Assembly (NCBI RefSeq): GCF_001544555.2
Contig: NZ_FCOK02000099.1
Location: forward strand, 1 to 32,303
Length of the DNA: 32,303 nucleotides
Origin: Caballeronia udeis
Lineage (GTDB): Bacteria > Pseudomonadota > Gammaproteobacteria > Burkholderiales > Burkholderiaceae
Direction of reading: 5' to 3'
Shown: piece by piece, positions 9,936 through 17,457 of the stretch
How the letters are laid out: the number at the start of each line of letters is the position of its first letter
How positions within the stretch are numbered: the first letter of the stretch is position 1
The notes under the pieces: model-generated
Database searches by the model: none
What the model was told of the DNA's origin: nothing
Seen by the model: only the letters and a program-made list of their open reading frames with translations
Made by a program: the position numbers and the translations under genes

Positions 9936-10241
9936 TCAAAGCGGACCCATGACGAGGCCGTTGAAGCCGTAAACCCGGCGATCGCCGGAGAGCGCCACGA
10001 GTTCAACCGTGCGTTCCTGGCCGGGCTCGAAGCGCACGGCCGTACCCGACGCAATGTTCAGCCGAAAGCCCCTGGCCTTGTCGCGCTCGAAGGTGAGCGC
10101 CGTGTTGACTTCGAAGAAATGAAAATGCGAGCCGACCTGCACGGGCCGGTCACCCGTATTCGATACCGTCACGGACACCGTCTCGCGGCCCGCGTTGAGT
10201 TCGTGCTCACCATCGTCGATCAGATATTCGCCGGGAATCAT
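9936..10241 (-). CDS. ureB: Urease beta subunit
   Basis: UreB (101 aa) is the small beta subunit of the (alpha-beta-gamma)3 urease. MIPGEYLIDDGE at the N-terminus and VQVGSHFHFFEVN are hallmark segments. The length is normal for the three-subunit bacterial enzyme, and the beta and gamma subunits are separate here, not fused. It lies 28 bp after ureA and 22 bp before ureC. Confidence 0.97.
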   Translation of the reverse strand: MIPGEYLIDDGEHELNAGRETVSVTVSNTGDRPVQVGSHFHFFEVNTALTFERDKARGFRLNIASGTAVRFEPGQERTVELVALSGDRRVYGFNGLVMGPL

Positions 10242-10269
10242 GCGCGGCTCCTTATAGAGTGCTGCAAGT

Positions 10270-10572
10270 TCAGGGAATCGGATGATGGACGGTCACGAGC
10301 TTGGTGCCGTCGGGGAAGGTCGCTTCTATCTGGATGTCCGGGATCATTTCCGGCACGCCGTCCATCACGTCGTCGCGTGTGAGCAGCGTGGTGCCGTAGT
10401 GCATCACGTCGGCGACTGTACGGCCGTCGCGCGCCGCTTCCATCAGCGCCGCCGAGATGAACGCGATGGCTTCCGGATAGTTCAGCTTCAGCCCACGTGC
10501 GCGTCGGCGTTCGGCGAGCAGGGCGGCGGTGAAGATCAGCAGCTTGTCTTTTTCGCGGTGGGTGAGCTTCAT
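10270..10572 (-). CDS. ureA: Urease gamma subunit
   Basis: UreA (100 aa) starts MKLTHREKDKLLIFTAALLAERRRARG and contains LNYPEAIAFISAALMEAARDG, both diagnostic of the gamma subunit. It is the first structural gene of ureABCEFG. The gene upstream on the same strand is the ATPase of an amino-acid ABC importer, 68 bp away, with no terminator hairpin visible in the gap. Readthrough from the importer genes into urease is therefore plausible. ureD, usually next to ureA in related bacteria, is about 3.2 kb upstream. Confidence 0.97.
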   Translation of the reverse strand: MKLTHREKDKLLIFTAALLAERRRARGLKLNYPEAIAFISAALMEAARDGRTVADVMHYGTTLLTRDDVMDGVPEMIPDIQIEATFPDGTKLVTVHHPIP

Positions 10573-10640
10573 GGGATTGGAGCGTGTCTTGTATGAAGTG
10601 CTGAAGTTAAAAGAAATCCTGGCATTGCAACCCTACGATT

Positions 10641-11360
10641 TCATTGGATGAACTTGCGCAGTTCAATGGTCGTAGGCCGCTCGAAGATCTCCTCCGGCGT
10701 GCCGCTTTCCCACACGCGGCCCTGATGCATGAACACGACCTTGTTCGACACACGCCGCGCAAAGCGCATCTCGTGCGTGACCATGATGAGGGTCATGCCG
10801 TCGGCGGCGAGGCTTTCCACCACCGCCAATACTTCGCCCACCAGTTCAGGATCGAGCGCGGAGGTGATTTCATCGCAGAGCAGTACGGAGGGTTTCATCG
10901 CGAGGGCTCGCGCAATAGCCACGCGCTGCTGCTGTCCACCCGACAGTTGTTCGGGATAGGCGTTGAATTTATCGGCGAGGCCGACGCGTTCAAGCACTTG
11001 TTCAGCGGTTGCGCGCGCCTTTGCCTTGTGAACCTTCTTGACTACCGTTTGCGCGAGCATCACGTTCTGTCCGGCGGTCAGATGCGGAAACAGGTTGTAC
11101 TGCTGGAACACCATGCCAACCTTCAGGCGCAATGCGCGCAGGTCGGCGTGACGGGCGTCCATGTGTTCGCCGTCGATTTCTATCGACCCTTCGTCGATAC
11201 TTTCCAGTCCGTTCAAGGTCCGCAGCAAGGTGCTCTTACCCGAGCCGCTGCGACCAATGATTGCCACCACCTGTCCCGATTCCACCGAAAAATCGATGCC
11301 CTTCAGGACCTGGTTCGCGCCGAACTGCTTTTTCAAGTTTTGCGTTTCAACGAGCGGCAT
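10641..11360 (-). CDS. Polar amino acid ABC importer, ATPase
   Basis: This 239-aa protein belongs to the GlnQ/GltL/HisP family of ABC ATPases. It has Walker A GRSGSGKST (36-44), Q-loop FQQYNL (85-90), signature LSGGQ (139-143) and Walker B LLCDEI (160-165), then the H-loop in VTHEMRFA. The Walker B continuation reads DEITSALD, with isoleucine where DEPTSALD is most common; that should not prevent activity. Its start overlaps the permease gene by 14 bp. Together with the two permeases and the binding protein upstream it forms a complete importer. Substrate cannot be fixed beyond polar amino acid. Confidence 0.93.
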   Translation of the reverse strand: MPLVETQNLKKQFGANQVLKGIDFSVESGQVVAIIGRSGSGKSTLLRTLNGLESIDEGSIEIDGEHMDARHADLRALRLKVGMVFQQYNLFPHLTAGQNVMLAQTVVKKVHKAKARATAEQVLERVGLADKFNAYPEQLSGGQQQRVAIARALAMKPSVLLCDEITSALDPELVGEVLAVVESLAADGMTLIMVTHEMRFARRVSNKVVFMHQGRVWESGTPEEIFERPTTIELRKFIQ

Positions 11361-11997
11361 TCCATTTCCTTTCGAGCGTGCGCGCGTAGCGGGTAAGCGG
11401 ATAACAAATCACGAAATAGATCACCGCGACCAGGCCGTAGACCACGAACGGCCTGAAGGTCGCGTTCGAAATCATCGTGCCGGCTTTGGTGAGCTCGGTG
11501 AAGCCGATGATCGAAACCAGCGCCGTGTCCTTCACGGCCTGCACGCCGAAGCCGACAGTCGGCCCGATGGCAATGCGCATGGCTTGCGGAAGAATCACAT
11601 GGCGCAATTGCTCGAAGTAATTCATCGCAAGGCTGGACGATGCTTCCCATTGACCCTTTGGAACAGCTTCAACGCAGCCGCGCCAGATCTCGGCGAGATA
11701 AGCGCTGGTGAATAGCGTGAGGCCGACCGTTGCCGCAATCCACGGTTCAACTTCTATGCCGAGCAGCGGCAAACCGAAGAACACCAGGAACAGTTGCATC
11801 AGCAGCGGCGTGCCCTGGAAGATCTCTATATAAGCCTTCACGATAGTGCGCAACATGCGCGAACTGGACACGCGCATGATGAGCAGCACGAAGCCCACGA
11901 TCCCGCCGGCCACGAACGAAACGATCGACAGGACGATGGTCCAGCGCGCCGCGAGCAGCAGGTTGGTGAGAATTTGTTCGAACGTGAATTCGATCAT
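11347..11997 (-). CDS. Polar amino acid ABC importer, permease 2
   Basis: This 216-aa HisM/GlnP-type inner-membrane permease has several hydrophobic segments. It carries the EAA-like loop (AVPKGQWEASSSLAMNYFEQ) that contacts the ATPase, and the family motif YIEIFQGTPLLMQLFLVFFG. It overlaps the first permease gene by 4 bp (ATGA-type junction) and the ATPase gene by 14 bp, which indicates a tightly coupled operon. Confidence 0.92.
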   Translation of the reverse strand: MIEFTFEQILTNLLLAARWTIVLSIVSFVAGGIVGFVLLIMRVSSSRMLRTIVKAYIEIFQGTPLLMQLFLVFFGLPLLGIEVEPWIAATVGLTLFTSAYLAEIWRGCVEAVPKGQWEASSSLAMNYFEQLRHVILPQAMRIAIGPTVGFGVQAVKDTALVSIIGFTELTKAGTMISNATFRPFVVYGLVAVIYFVICYPLTRYARTLERKWNAAR

Positions 11998-12671
11998 CGG
12001 GCGCCTCGCAGATTGCGGGCGAACAGGCGCTTGCCCGCTTCGTTGAGCAGGAAGCGCAAGAGGATCGCCATCAGGAGATACGCGGCCGTGATCAGGAAAT
12101 ACGTTTCGAACGCGCGGAAATTGCGCGACTGGATGTAGCTCGCGGCGTAGGTCAGGTCGGCCACGGATATTTGCGACACCACCGCCGAGCCGAGCATGGT
12201 GATCACGATCTGGCTGGTGAGCGCCGGGAACACCTTGGCGATGGCTTGCGGCAAGACCACGTGCCTGAAGGTCTCGCCACGGGTCATCGCAAGCGACGCC
12301 GCCGCTTCAAGATGCCCCTTGGGCACCGCCGCAATACCCGAGCGGATGATCTCCACCGAATACGCACCGAGATTGAGTGTCATGGCGAGTACAGCGGCCA
12401 CGTATTCATCAATACGAATACCGAGCGCCGGCAGCCCGAAAAACACGAAGAACAATTGCACGATGAACGGCGTATTGCGGATCGCTTCCACATAACTGCC
12501 AACGAACGAGCGCACCGCGGGAAACTTGCTGCCTTTGCCCGCCGCACCGAGTATGCCGACCGCGAGGCCAAGCACGGTTGACACGGCAGTCAGCCCAAGG
12601 GTTACTGCCGCGCCGCTCGCGAACATGCCGGCGTACTGTCCGAGATCGCCGAACTGGAGTTGATAAGCCAT
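11994..12671 (-). CDS. Polar amino acid ABC importer, permease 1
   Basis: This 225-aa HisQ/GlnP-type permease is paralogous to its partner gene. It has the motif YVEAIRNTPFIVQLFFVFFG and the cytoplasmic loop AAVPKGHLEAAASLAMTRGE. Several transmembrane segments are apparent, the first at about residues 15-40. The two permeases should form a heterodimer. It lies 52 bp after the binding-protein gene. Confidence 0.92.
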   Translation of the reverse strand: MAYQLQFGDLGQYAGMFASGAAVTLGLTAVSTVLGLAVGILGAAGKGSKFPAVRSFVGSYVEAIRNTPFIVQLFFVFFGLPALGIRIDEYVAAVLAMTLNLGAYSVEIIRSGIAAVPKGHLEAAASLAMTRGETFRHVVLPQAIAKVFPALTSQIVITMLGSAVVSQISVADLTYAASYIQSRNFRAFETYFLITAAYLLMAILLRFLLNEAGKRLFARNLRGAR

Positions 12672-12723
12672 TAAAGCGGCGCCTTGTTATTTAAGCCTGG
12701 ATAGTGTTGATTCGCGAGCTGGA

Positions 12724-13527
12724 TTAAAGATCGACCGGCAGCGGTGCCTTGAACCACTTCTTCGATATGGCGTTGAGTGAGCCGTCCTTCTTTGCCTGGT
12801 CGATGGCGGCATCGACCTTGGCCAGCAAGCGTGGTTCGTTCTTGTTCATGCCGATGAAACAAGGCGAATTCTTGATCACGAACTTCGGTTCAGGACGGCG
12901 CGGCGGATTGTTCGCAAGGATCGTTGCGGCGACGAGATTGCCTGCGGCGATCAGTTGGACCTGACCGGAAAGAAACGCCTGGATGGTGGCGTTGTTGTCT
13001 TCGAAACGCTTGATGGTCGCGTTCGGCGCCATTTGCGTGAGCGCGATTTCTTCGAGTGCGCCGCGCGTTGCGCCGACCGTCTTGCCGGTCAGGTCGGCGG
13101 GGCCGGTGACCTTGATATCGGCGGGGCCGAATACGCCCTGGAAGTACGGCGCGTAGGCCACGGAGAAGTCCATCATCTTCTCGCGATCCGGCGTCTTGCC
13201 CAGCGACGAAATCACCATGTCCACTTTGTTCGTCGTCAGGTACGGGACGCGATTCGCGCTGTTGACCGGCACGAGTTCGAGTTTGACGCCGAGTGACTTG
13301 GCAAGCAGCGCGGCCGTATCGATGTCATAACCCTGCGGCTTCATATCGGCGCCAACGGCGCCGAACGGCGGGTAATCCTCCGGCACGGCAACTTTCAGGA
13401 CGCCGGCTTTCGTGATGTTGTCGAGCGCGTCGGCGTGAGCGGTGAGCGGGACTAAAGCAAGAGCCGGGATGGCGAGAAGGGCGGCGACTGCGGTGCGAAC
13501 TGCGCGGCGGCGAAGCGTGTTGGTCAT
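12724..13527 (-). CDS. Polar amino acid ABC importer, periplasmic binding protein
   Basis: This 267-aa family-3 solute-binding protein has an N-terminal signal peptide (MTNTLRRRAVRTAVAALLA and following, cleavage likely after AHA near residue 30). The mature part shows the amino-acid-binding pattern GVLKVAVPEDYPPFG, GYDIDTAALLAKSLGVKLE and DREKMMDFSVAYAPYFQGV. The ATG at 13527 is preferred because it gives a proper signal peptide and lies 8 bp after AAGGAAAGA; an upstream in-frame start at 13584 would spoil it. A strong sigma-54 promoter match lies about 75-90 bp upstream. It opens the importer unit that sits between ureD and ureA. Confidence 0.92.
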   Translation of the reverse strand: MTNTLRRRAVRTAVAALLAIPALALVPLTAHADALDNITKAGVLKVAVPEDYPPFGAVGADMKPQGYDIDTAALLAKSLGVKLELVPVNSANRVPYLTTNKVDMVISSLGKTPDREKMMDFSVAYAPYFQGVFGPADIKVTGPADLTGKTVGATRGALEEIALTQMAPNATIKRFEDNNATIQAFLSGQVQLIAAGNLVAATILANNPPRRPEPKFVIKNSPCFIGMNKNEPRLLAKVDAAIDQAKKDGSLNAISKKWFKAPLPVDL

Positions 13528-13601
13528 TTGATTCTCTTTCCTTGGATCGCGATGTGGCGCGGTGCGTCTCATTGATGGACGCACTCGTCGGAAAGAGGGT
13601 T

Positions 13602-13618
13602 AAGCGAGAGTCGTGCCA
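13602..13618 (-). promoter_or_regulatory. Candidate sigma-54 (RpoN) promoter of the amino-acid importer
   Basis: On the minus strand the sequence TGGCACGACTCTCGCTT matches the sigma-54 consensus TGGCACG-N4-TTGCW, with the obligatory GG and GC 10 bp apart and one mismatch in the -12 element. It lies about 75-90 bp before the binding-protein start codon. An NtrC-like dyad lies farther upstream. The match is seen directly; activity is inferred. Confidence 0.7.
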
Positions 13619-13692
13619 TTGCGCTTTCGCCTTGCTGGGTGGGCTTGAGCGGGACGCACGCCGTCGTGATGCACAAAATATGGGCTTAATTG

Positions 13693-13709
13693 TGCTCTTT
13701 TGTGGTGCG
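13693..13709 (-). promoter_or_regulatory. Candidate NtrC enhancer site before the amino-acid importer
   Basis: The 17-bp window matches the NtrC dyad TGCACC-N5-GGTGCA at 10 of 17 positions, with one intact half (TGGTGC at 13703-13708) and a partial second half (TGC). It lies about 75-92 bp upstream of the sigma-54 -24 element. Almost the same distance separates the equivalent elements before urtA. Confidence 0.45.
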
Positions 13710-13732
13710 GATTTTAATGGGAATTACCCGGG

Positions 13733-14614
13733 CTAGGTGGTCCAAAGCCTGAGCGGCCGGGCATCGACGCCATGAATCAGCGGACGCAGCGTAGTCCAGC
13801 ATTCGGTCATTAATTGTTGAAGTGGCTCCATTGAATGGCTTGCGGCGCGGACGACCAGTACGCCCGGTGCGACGCAGGAAGCGGCGGCGCGGAGGGTTTC
13901 ACTGAACGGGAGGCGTGCTGTCAGGGATTCCGCCAGCGCGTCGTCGCAGGCCGGGCCGATCGCCCAGAGCGTGCCGTAGGCCGGAAAGCCTGCGAGGCCT
14001 TGCGGCGCGAGGCGCAAGGGATCGTGGGCGCTCAATAACGCACGTTCGAACCAGCGCAGCCGGCCCTTGCTGTCTTTGATCCGCGCCGTGGCGGTCAGCC
14101 GGCCGTCCGACCATCGTTCGCCTGCTGCCTGCCGGCCCAACTGCATCGCGTCCCAGCCGATGGCCGTCGCCGTCTCGTCCATCGTCAGCGTGAAATCCAG
14201 CGCCACGTTCGATGACTCGAACACGATGTTGTTCTGCGGCAGCCAGTCGAGCTTTGCGTTCGCGCCGACGCGGATATCGATTCGCTGCGTGGCGAGCTTG
14301 CCGTTCGCCTTGTACCACTTGGTCGCACCGGGCGTGGTGATAACGGCGTGCGTTTGCCCGGCCAGGTCGATATCAATTGCCAGCCGGTCACCGCCCGCCA
14401 CGCCGCCCGGCGGATGCACGATGACCGCGTGGCAGATGGTCTCGCCCTCGGGGTACAAGGGGCGTTGCATACGCAAGGGCCCCATGTGTTTCCGGTGCGT
14501 GAGCGCCGTCCGTCCGGAAGGCTGATGTGTGAAGCCGAGCTCGAGCTTGCCGTGCCACTCGTCGGAGCCGGGGACAGTCGATGGCAACAGCGCGGCGATA
14601 GGTTCGTGATGCAT
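13733..14614 (-). CDS. ureD: Urease accessory protein UreD (UreH)
   Basis: UreD (293 aa from the ATG at 14614, MHHEPIAALL) is the scaffold that first binds apo-urease and recruits UreF and UreG for nickel insertion. Family signatures are ALTHRKHMGPLRMQRPLYPE, ICHAVIVHPPGGVAGGD and TTPGATKWYKAN. An in-frame TTG at 14644 would add ten residues; ATG is the conservative choice. It starts about 45 bp after urtE on the same strand, so it is probably transcribed with the urea importer. It is separated from ureABC by the amino-acid importer, an unusual gene order. Confidence 0.94.
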   Translation of the reverse strand: MHHEPIAALLPSTVPGSDEWHGKLELGFTHQPSGRTALTHRKHMGPLRMQRPLYPEGETICHAVIVHPPGGVAGGDRLAIDIDLAGQTHAVITTPGATKWYKANGKLATQRIDIRVGANAKLDWLPQNNIVFESSNVALDFTLTMDETATAIGWDAMQLGRQAAGERWSDGRLTATARIKDSKGRLRWFERALLSAHDPLRLAPQGLAGFPAYGTLWAIGPACDDALAESLTARLPFSETLRAAASCVAPGVLVVRAASHSMEPLQQLMTECWTTLRPLIHGVDARPLRLWTT

Positions 14615-14658
14615 GAGGCTTTCAGGATCGGAGCGAGTCGCCAATAGTACGGCGAGCG

Positions 14659-15351
14659 TCAGACCGCGATCAACTCCCGCACGCCATGCGCTTCCATGTC
14701 CGCGCCTTCACCGCCCGCTACGATCTCTCCGCGGCTCATTACCCAGTACCTGTCCGCAAGCTCGCGAGCGAAGTCGTAATACTGTTCAACGAGCAATACC
14801 GTCATGCCCATTTCATCGACCAGTTGACGCAACGTGCGCCCGATATCCTGGATGATGGACGGCTGGATGCCCTCGGTGGGTTCATCGAGAATGAGCAACT
14901 GTGGTTCGCTCATCAGCGCGCGGCCGATCGCAAGCTGCTGTTGCTGACCGCCTGACAGATCGCCGCCGCGCCGGCTTTTCATCTCCTTGAGTACGGGAAA
15001 GAGTTCGTAGATCCGGTCCGGTACCTTCGACGGCGCCTTGCGGCTCGCCGCGCCCACCAGCAAATTCTCTTCAACGGTGAGCCGGCCGAAGATGTCGCGG
15101 CCTTGCGGTACGTAAGCGAGGCCGCTCGATACGCGCTTATAAGTAGGCATGGATGAAATCTTCGCGCCGCGCCATGAGATCGTGCCGCTTTTGGTGGGCA
15201 CGACGCCCATCAGACAGCGCAGCAAGGTGGTCTTTCCCACGCCGTTGCGGCCCAGTAAAACGGTCAGTTTTCCATCGGGCACGGTCATCTTCACATTGCG
15301 CAGGATGTGGCTGCCGCCGTAGAACTGGTTGAGGGAATCGACTTCGAGCAT
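14659..15351 (-). CDS. urtE: Urea ABC importer, ATPase UrtE
   Basis: This 230-aa LivF-type ABC ATPase has Walker A GRNGVGKTT (about 35-43), signature LSGGQQQQLAIGRAL, Walker B LLILDEP and the TEGIQPSIIQDIG continuation typical of UrtE. It works with UrtD to energise urea uptake through the UrtB-UrtC channel. It lies 27 bp after urtD and just before ureD. Confidence 0.95.
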   Translation of the reverse strand: MLEVDSLNQFYGGSHILRNVKMTVPDGKLTVLLGRNGVGKTTLLRCLMGVVPTKSGTISWRGAKISSMPTYKRVSSGLAYVPQGRDIFGRLTVEENLLVGAASRKAPSKVPDRIYELFPVLKEMKSRRGGDLSGGQQQQLAIGRALMSEPQLLILDEPTEGIQPSIIQDIGRTLRQLVDEMGMTVLLVEQYYDFARELADRYWVMSRGEIVAGGEGADMEAHGVRELIAV

Positions 15352-15378
15352 TTTCTTGGGGCTTCCGTGGTGATCAAA

Positions 15379-16269
15379 TCAGCGGCCGAGGTACGACTCG
15401 ATCACTTTCTCGTTGCGCTTCACTTCGTCGAGCGTGCCGTGCGCGAGTACGCTGCCTTCGGCCATCACGGTCACGCGTCCCGACTCACCGGAGAGCGCTG
15501 CGACAAATTCCATGTCGTGCTCGACGACCATCATCGAACAGGTGCCGCGAAGCTTGTTCAGCAACTCCGCGAGCTGCATGGTCTCGTGGTCCGTCATGCC
15601 GGCAGCGGGTTCATCGAGTAACAGGAGCGCGGGTTGCTGCATCAGCAACATGCCAATCTCCAGCCGCTGTTTCTGCCCGTGCGACAACTCGCCGGCATAA
15701 CGTGTGGCATCGGCTTCGAGATGGATCAGCTCCAGCGTTTCCTCAATGCGCGCCTGCGCCTCGCGATCCAGTTTCGACCTGAGCGACGCGAGCCAGCCCT
15801 TGTCGGTTTTCATCGCGAGTTCGAGGTTTTCCCATACCGGATGGTTCTCGAATACGGTCGGTTTCTGGAACTTCCGGCCGATACCCGTGCGCGCAATCAC
15901 CGGCTCCGACATGCGCGTCAGGTCAAATGTCTGGCCGAGAAAAACCTTGCCCGAATCCGGACGCGTCTTGCCGGTGATGACGTCCATCATCGTGGTCTTG
16001 CCCGCGCCGTTGGGCCCGATCACGCAGCGCAGTTCGCCTACATCAATGGACAGCGTCAGCTTGTTCAGCGCGCGGAAACCATCGAAGCTCACCATCACGT
16101 CCTCGAGGTACAGGATCGTGCCGTGCGAGACATCAATCTCGCCCGGTTCCAATACGTGGCCGAGGCCGGTGATGCCGTTCTGATTGCGCTCGTTGATTTC
16201 AGGCAGCGGCGGCAGGTCCACGATCAAGGCGTTGTACGCGTTATCCAATGACATCGAAAAGGTAGTCAA
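15379..16269 (-). CDS. urtD: Urea ABC importer, ATPase UrtD
   Basis: This 296-aa LivG-type ATPase has Walker A GPNGAGKTT, the UrtD-like stretch RTGIGRKFQKPTVFENHPVW, signature LSHGQKQRLEIG and Walker B LLLLDEP. The first 50 or so residues before the ABC domain are longer than in most LivG proteins. The start overlaps the end of urtC by 4 bp. The chosen start fits that coupling. Confidence 0.95.
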   Translation of the reverse strand: MTTFSMSLDNAYNALIVDLPPLPEINERNQNGITGLGHVLEPGEIDVSHGTILYLEDVMVSFDGFRALNKLTLSIDVGELRCVIGPNGAGKTTMMDVITGKTRPDSGKVFLGQTFDLTRMSEPVIARTGIGRKFQKPTVFENHPVWENLELAMKTDKGWLASLRSKLDREAQARIEETLELIHLEADATRYAGELSHGQKQRLEIGMLLMQQPALLLLDEPAAGMTDHETMQLAELLNKLRGTCSMMVVEHDMEFVAALSGESGRVTVMAEGSVLAHGTLDEVKRNEKVIESYLGR

Positions 16270-17456
16270 TGTGAGTGTCCTCCCGCTTGTCTCTTGCGCA
16301 GGGCCATGTCGATGAGGCCCATGATTCCGTTGGGCAACAGCAAGGGCACGAGCGTGAAGATCAGGCCCAGGAAGAACAGCCAGTATTCAGGGAAGTTCGC
16401 CGTAAAGAAGCTCTTTGCGCCGTTCACCGCGAACGCGCCGATGATCGGCCCGATCAAGGTTCCGCGGCCCCCCACGGCGACCCAGATCGCCATTTCGATG
16501 GAGTTCCCCGGCGACATCTCGTTCGGGTTGATGATGCCGACTTGCGGCACGTACAACGCGCCGGCGATGCCGCACAAAACAGCCGATACGGTCCAGATGA
16601 AAAGCTTGTACGACAGCGGGCTATAGCCGAGAAACATCAGCCGCGCTTCGCCATCACGAACACCCGTGACCACACGCCCAAGCTTTGAAGTCACAATCGC
16701 CCGCGCCGCGATGAACGCCAGAATCAGCACGCCAAGCGTCATCAGGAACAACACGGTGCGCGTACTCGCCGACGTGATCGGAAAGCCCGCGATGCGCTTG
16801 AAATCCGTGAAGCCGTTGTTGCCGCCGAAACCGGTTTCGTTGCGATAGAACAGCAGCATCGCAGCGAAGGTCATGGCTTGCGTGATGATCGACAGGTACA
16901 CGCCTTTTACGCGCGATCGGAACGTGAAGAAGCCGAATACCCAGGCGAGCACCCCCGGCACCAGGATCACCAGCAACAGCGCATACCAGAGGTGTTCGGT
17001 GCCTTGCCAGAACCAGGGTAGCTTGTGCCAGTCGAGGAACACCATGAAGTCGGGCAGGTCGCTTTGATAGTTGCCTTCACGGCCGATGGAACGCATGAGG
17101 TACATGCCCATTGCATAACCGCCGAGCGCGAAGAACAGCGCATGCCCGAGGCTCAGGATCCCGCAATAACCCCAGACTAGATCGAGCGCCAATGCACCTA
17201 TCGCGTAGCACATGAGCTTGCCGACGAGCGTCATGGAATAGGCGCTCAGGTGGAACGTGCTCGACTCCGGCAGCACGAGCGCCGCGACCGGCACGTAGAT
17301 ACCCATCGCGATGATGAAGGCGATCAGCGCAATCCAGCCACCGCGGGGAAGAAGGGCGGCGCGCGGTGGCAGGCCTAGCGCAAAACCTTCGCGCCTGGCC
17401 TGTGCATCGGGTTGTGGCGAGACGTCGAGATTCGCGGAGACGTTTGGTGTATTCAT
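16266..17456 (-). CDS. urtC: Urea ABC importer, permease UrtC
   Basis: This 396-aa LivM-type inner-membrane permease has about ten hydrophobic segments. Motifs include ALDLVWGYCGILSLGHALFF, AMGMYLMRSIG, ETGFGGNNGFTDFK and the AIWVAVGGRGTLIGPIIGA loop, all typical of UrtC. The proline-rich N-terminal 35 residues are hydrophilic and cytoplasmic. It is one base from urtB and overlaps urtD. Confidence 0.95.
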   Translation of the reverse strand: MNTPNVSANLDVSPQPDAQARREGFALGLPPRAALLPRGGWIALIAFIIAMGIYVPVAALVLPESSTFHLSAYSMTLVGKLMCYAIGALALDLVWGYCGILSLGHALFFALGGYAMGMYLMRSIGREGNYQSDLPDFMVFLDWHKLPWFWQGTEHLWYALLLVILVPGVLAWVFGFFTFRSRVKGVYLSIITQAMTFAAMLLFYRNETGFGGNNGFTDFKRIAGFPITSASTRTVLFLMTLGVLILAFIAARAIVTSKLGRVVTGVRDGEARLMFLGYSPLSYKLFIWTVSAVLCGIAGALYVPQVGIINPNEMSPGNSIEMAIWVAVGGRGTLIGPIIGAFAVNGAKSFFTANFPEYWLFFLGLIFTLVPLLLPNGIMGLIDMALRKRQAGGHSH

Positions 17457-17457
17457 C

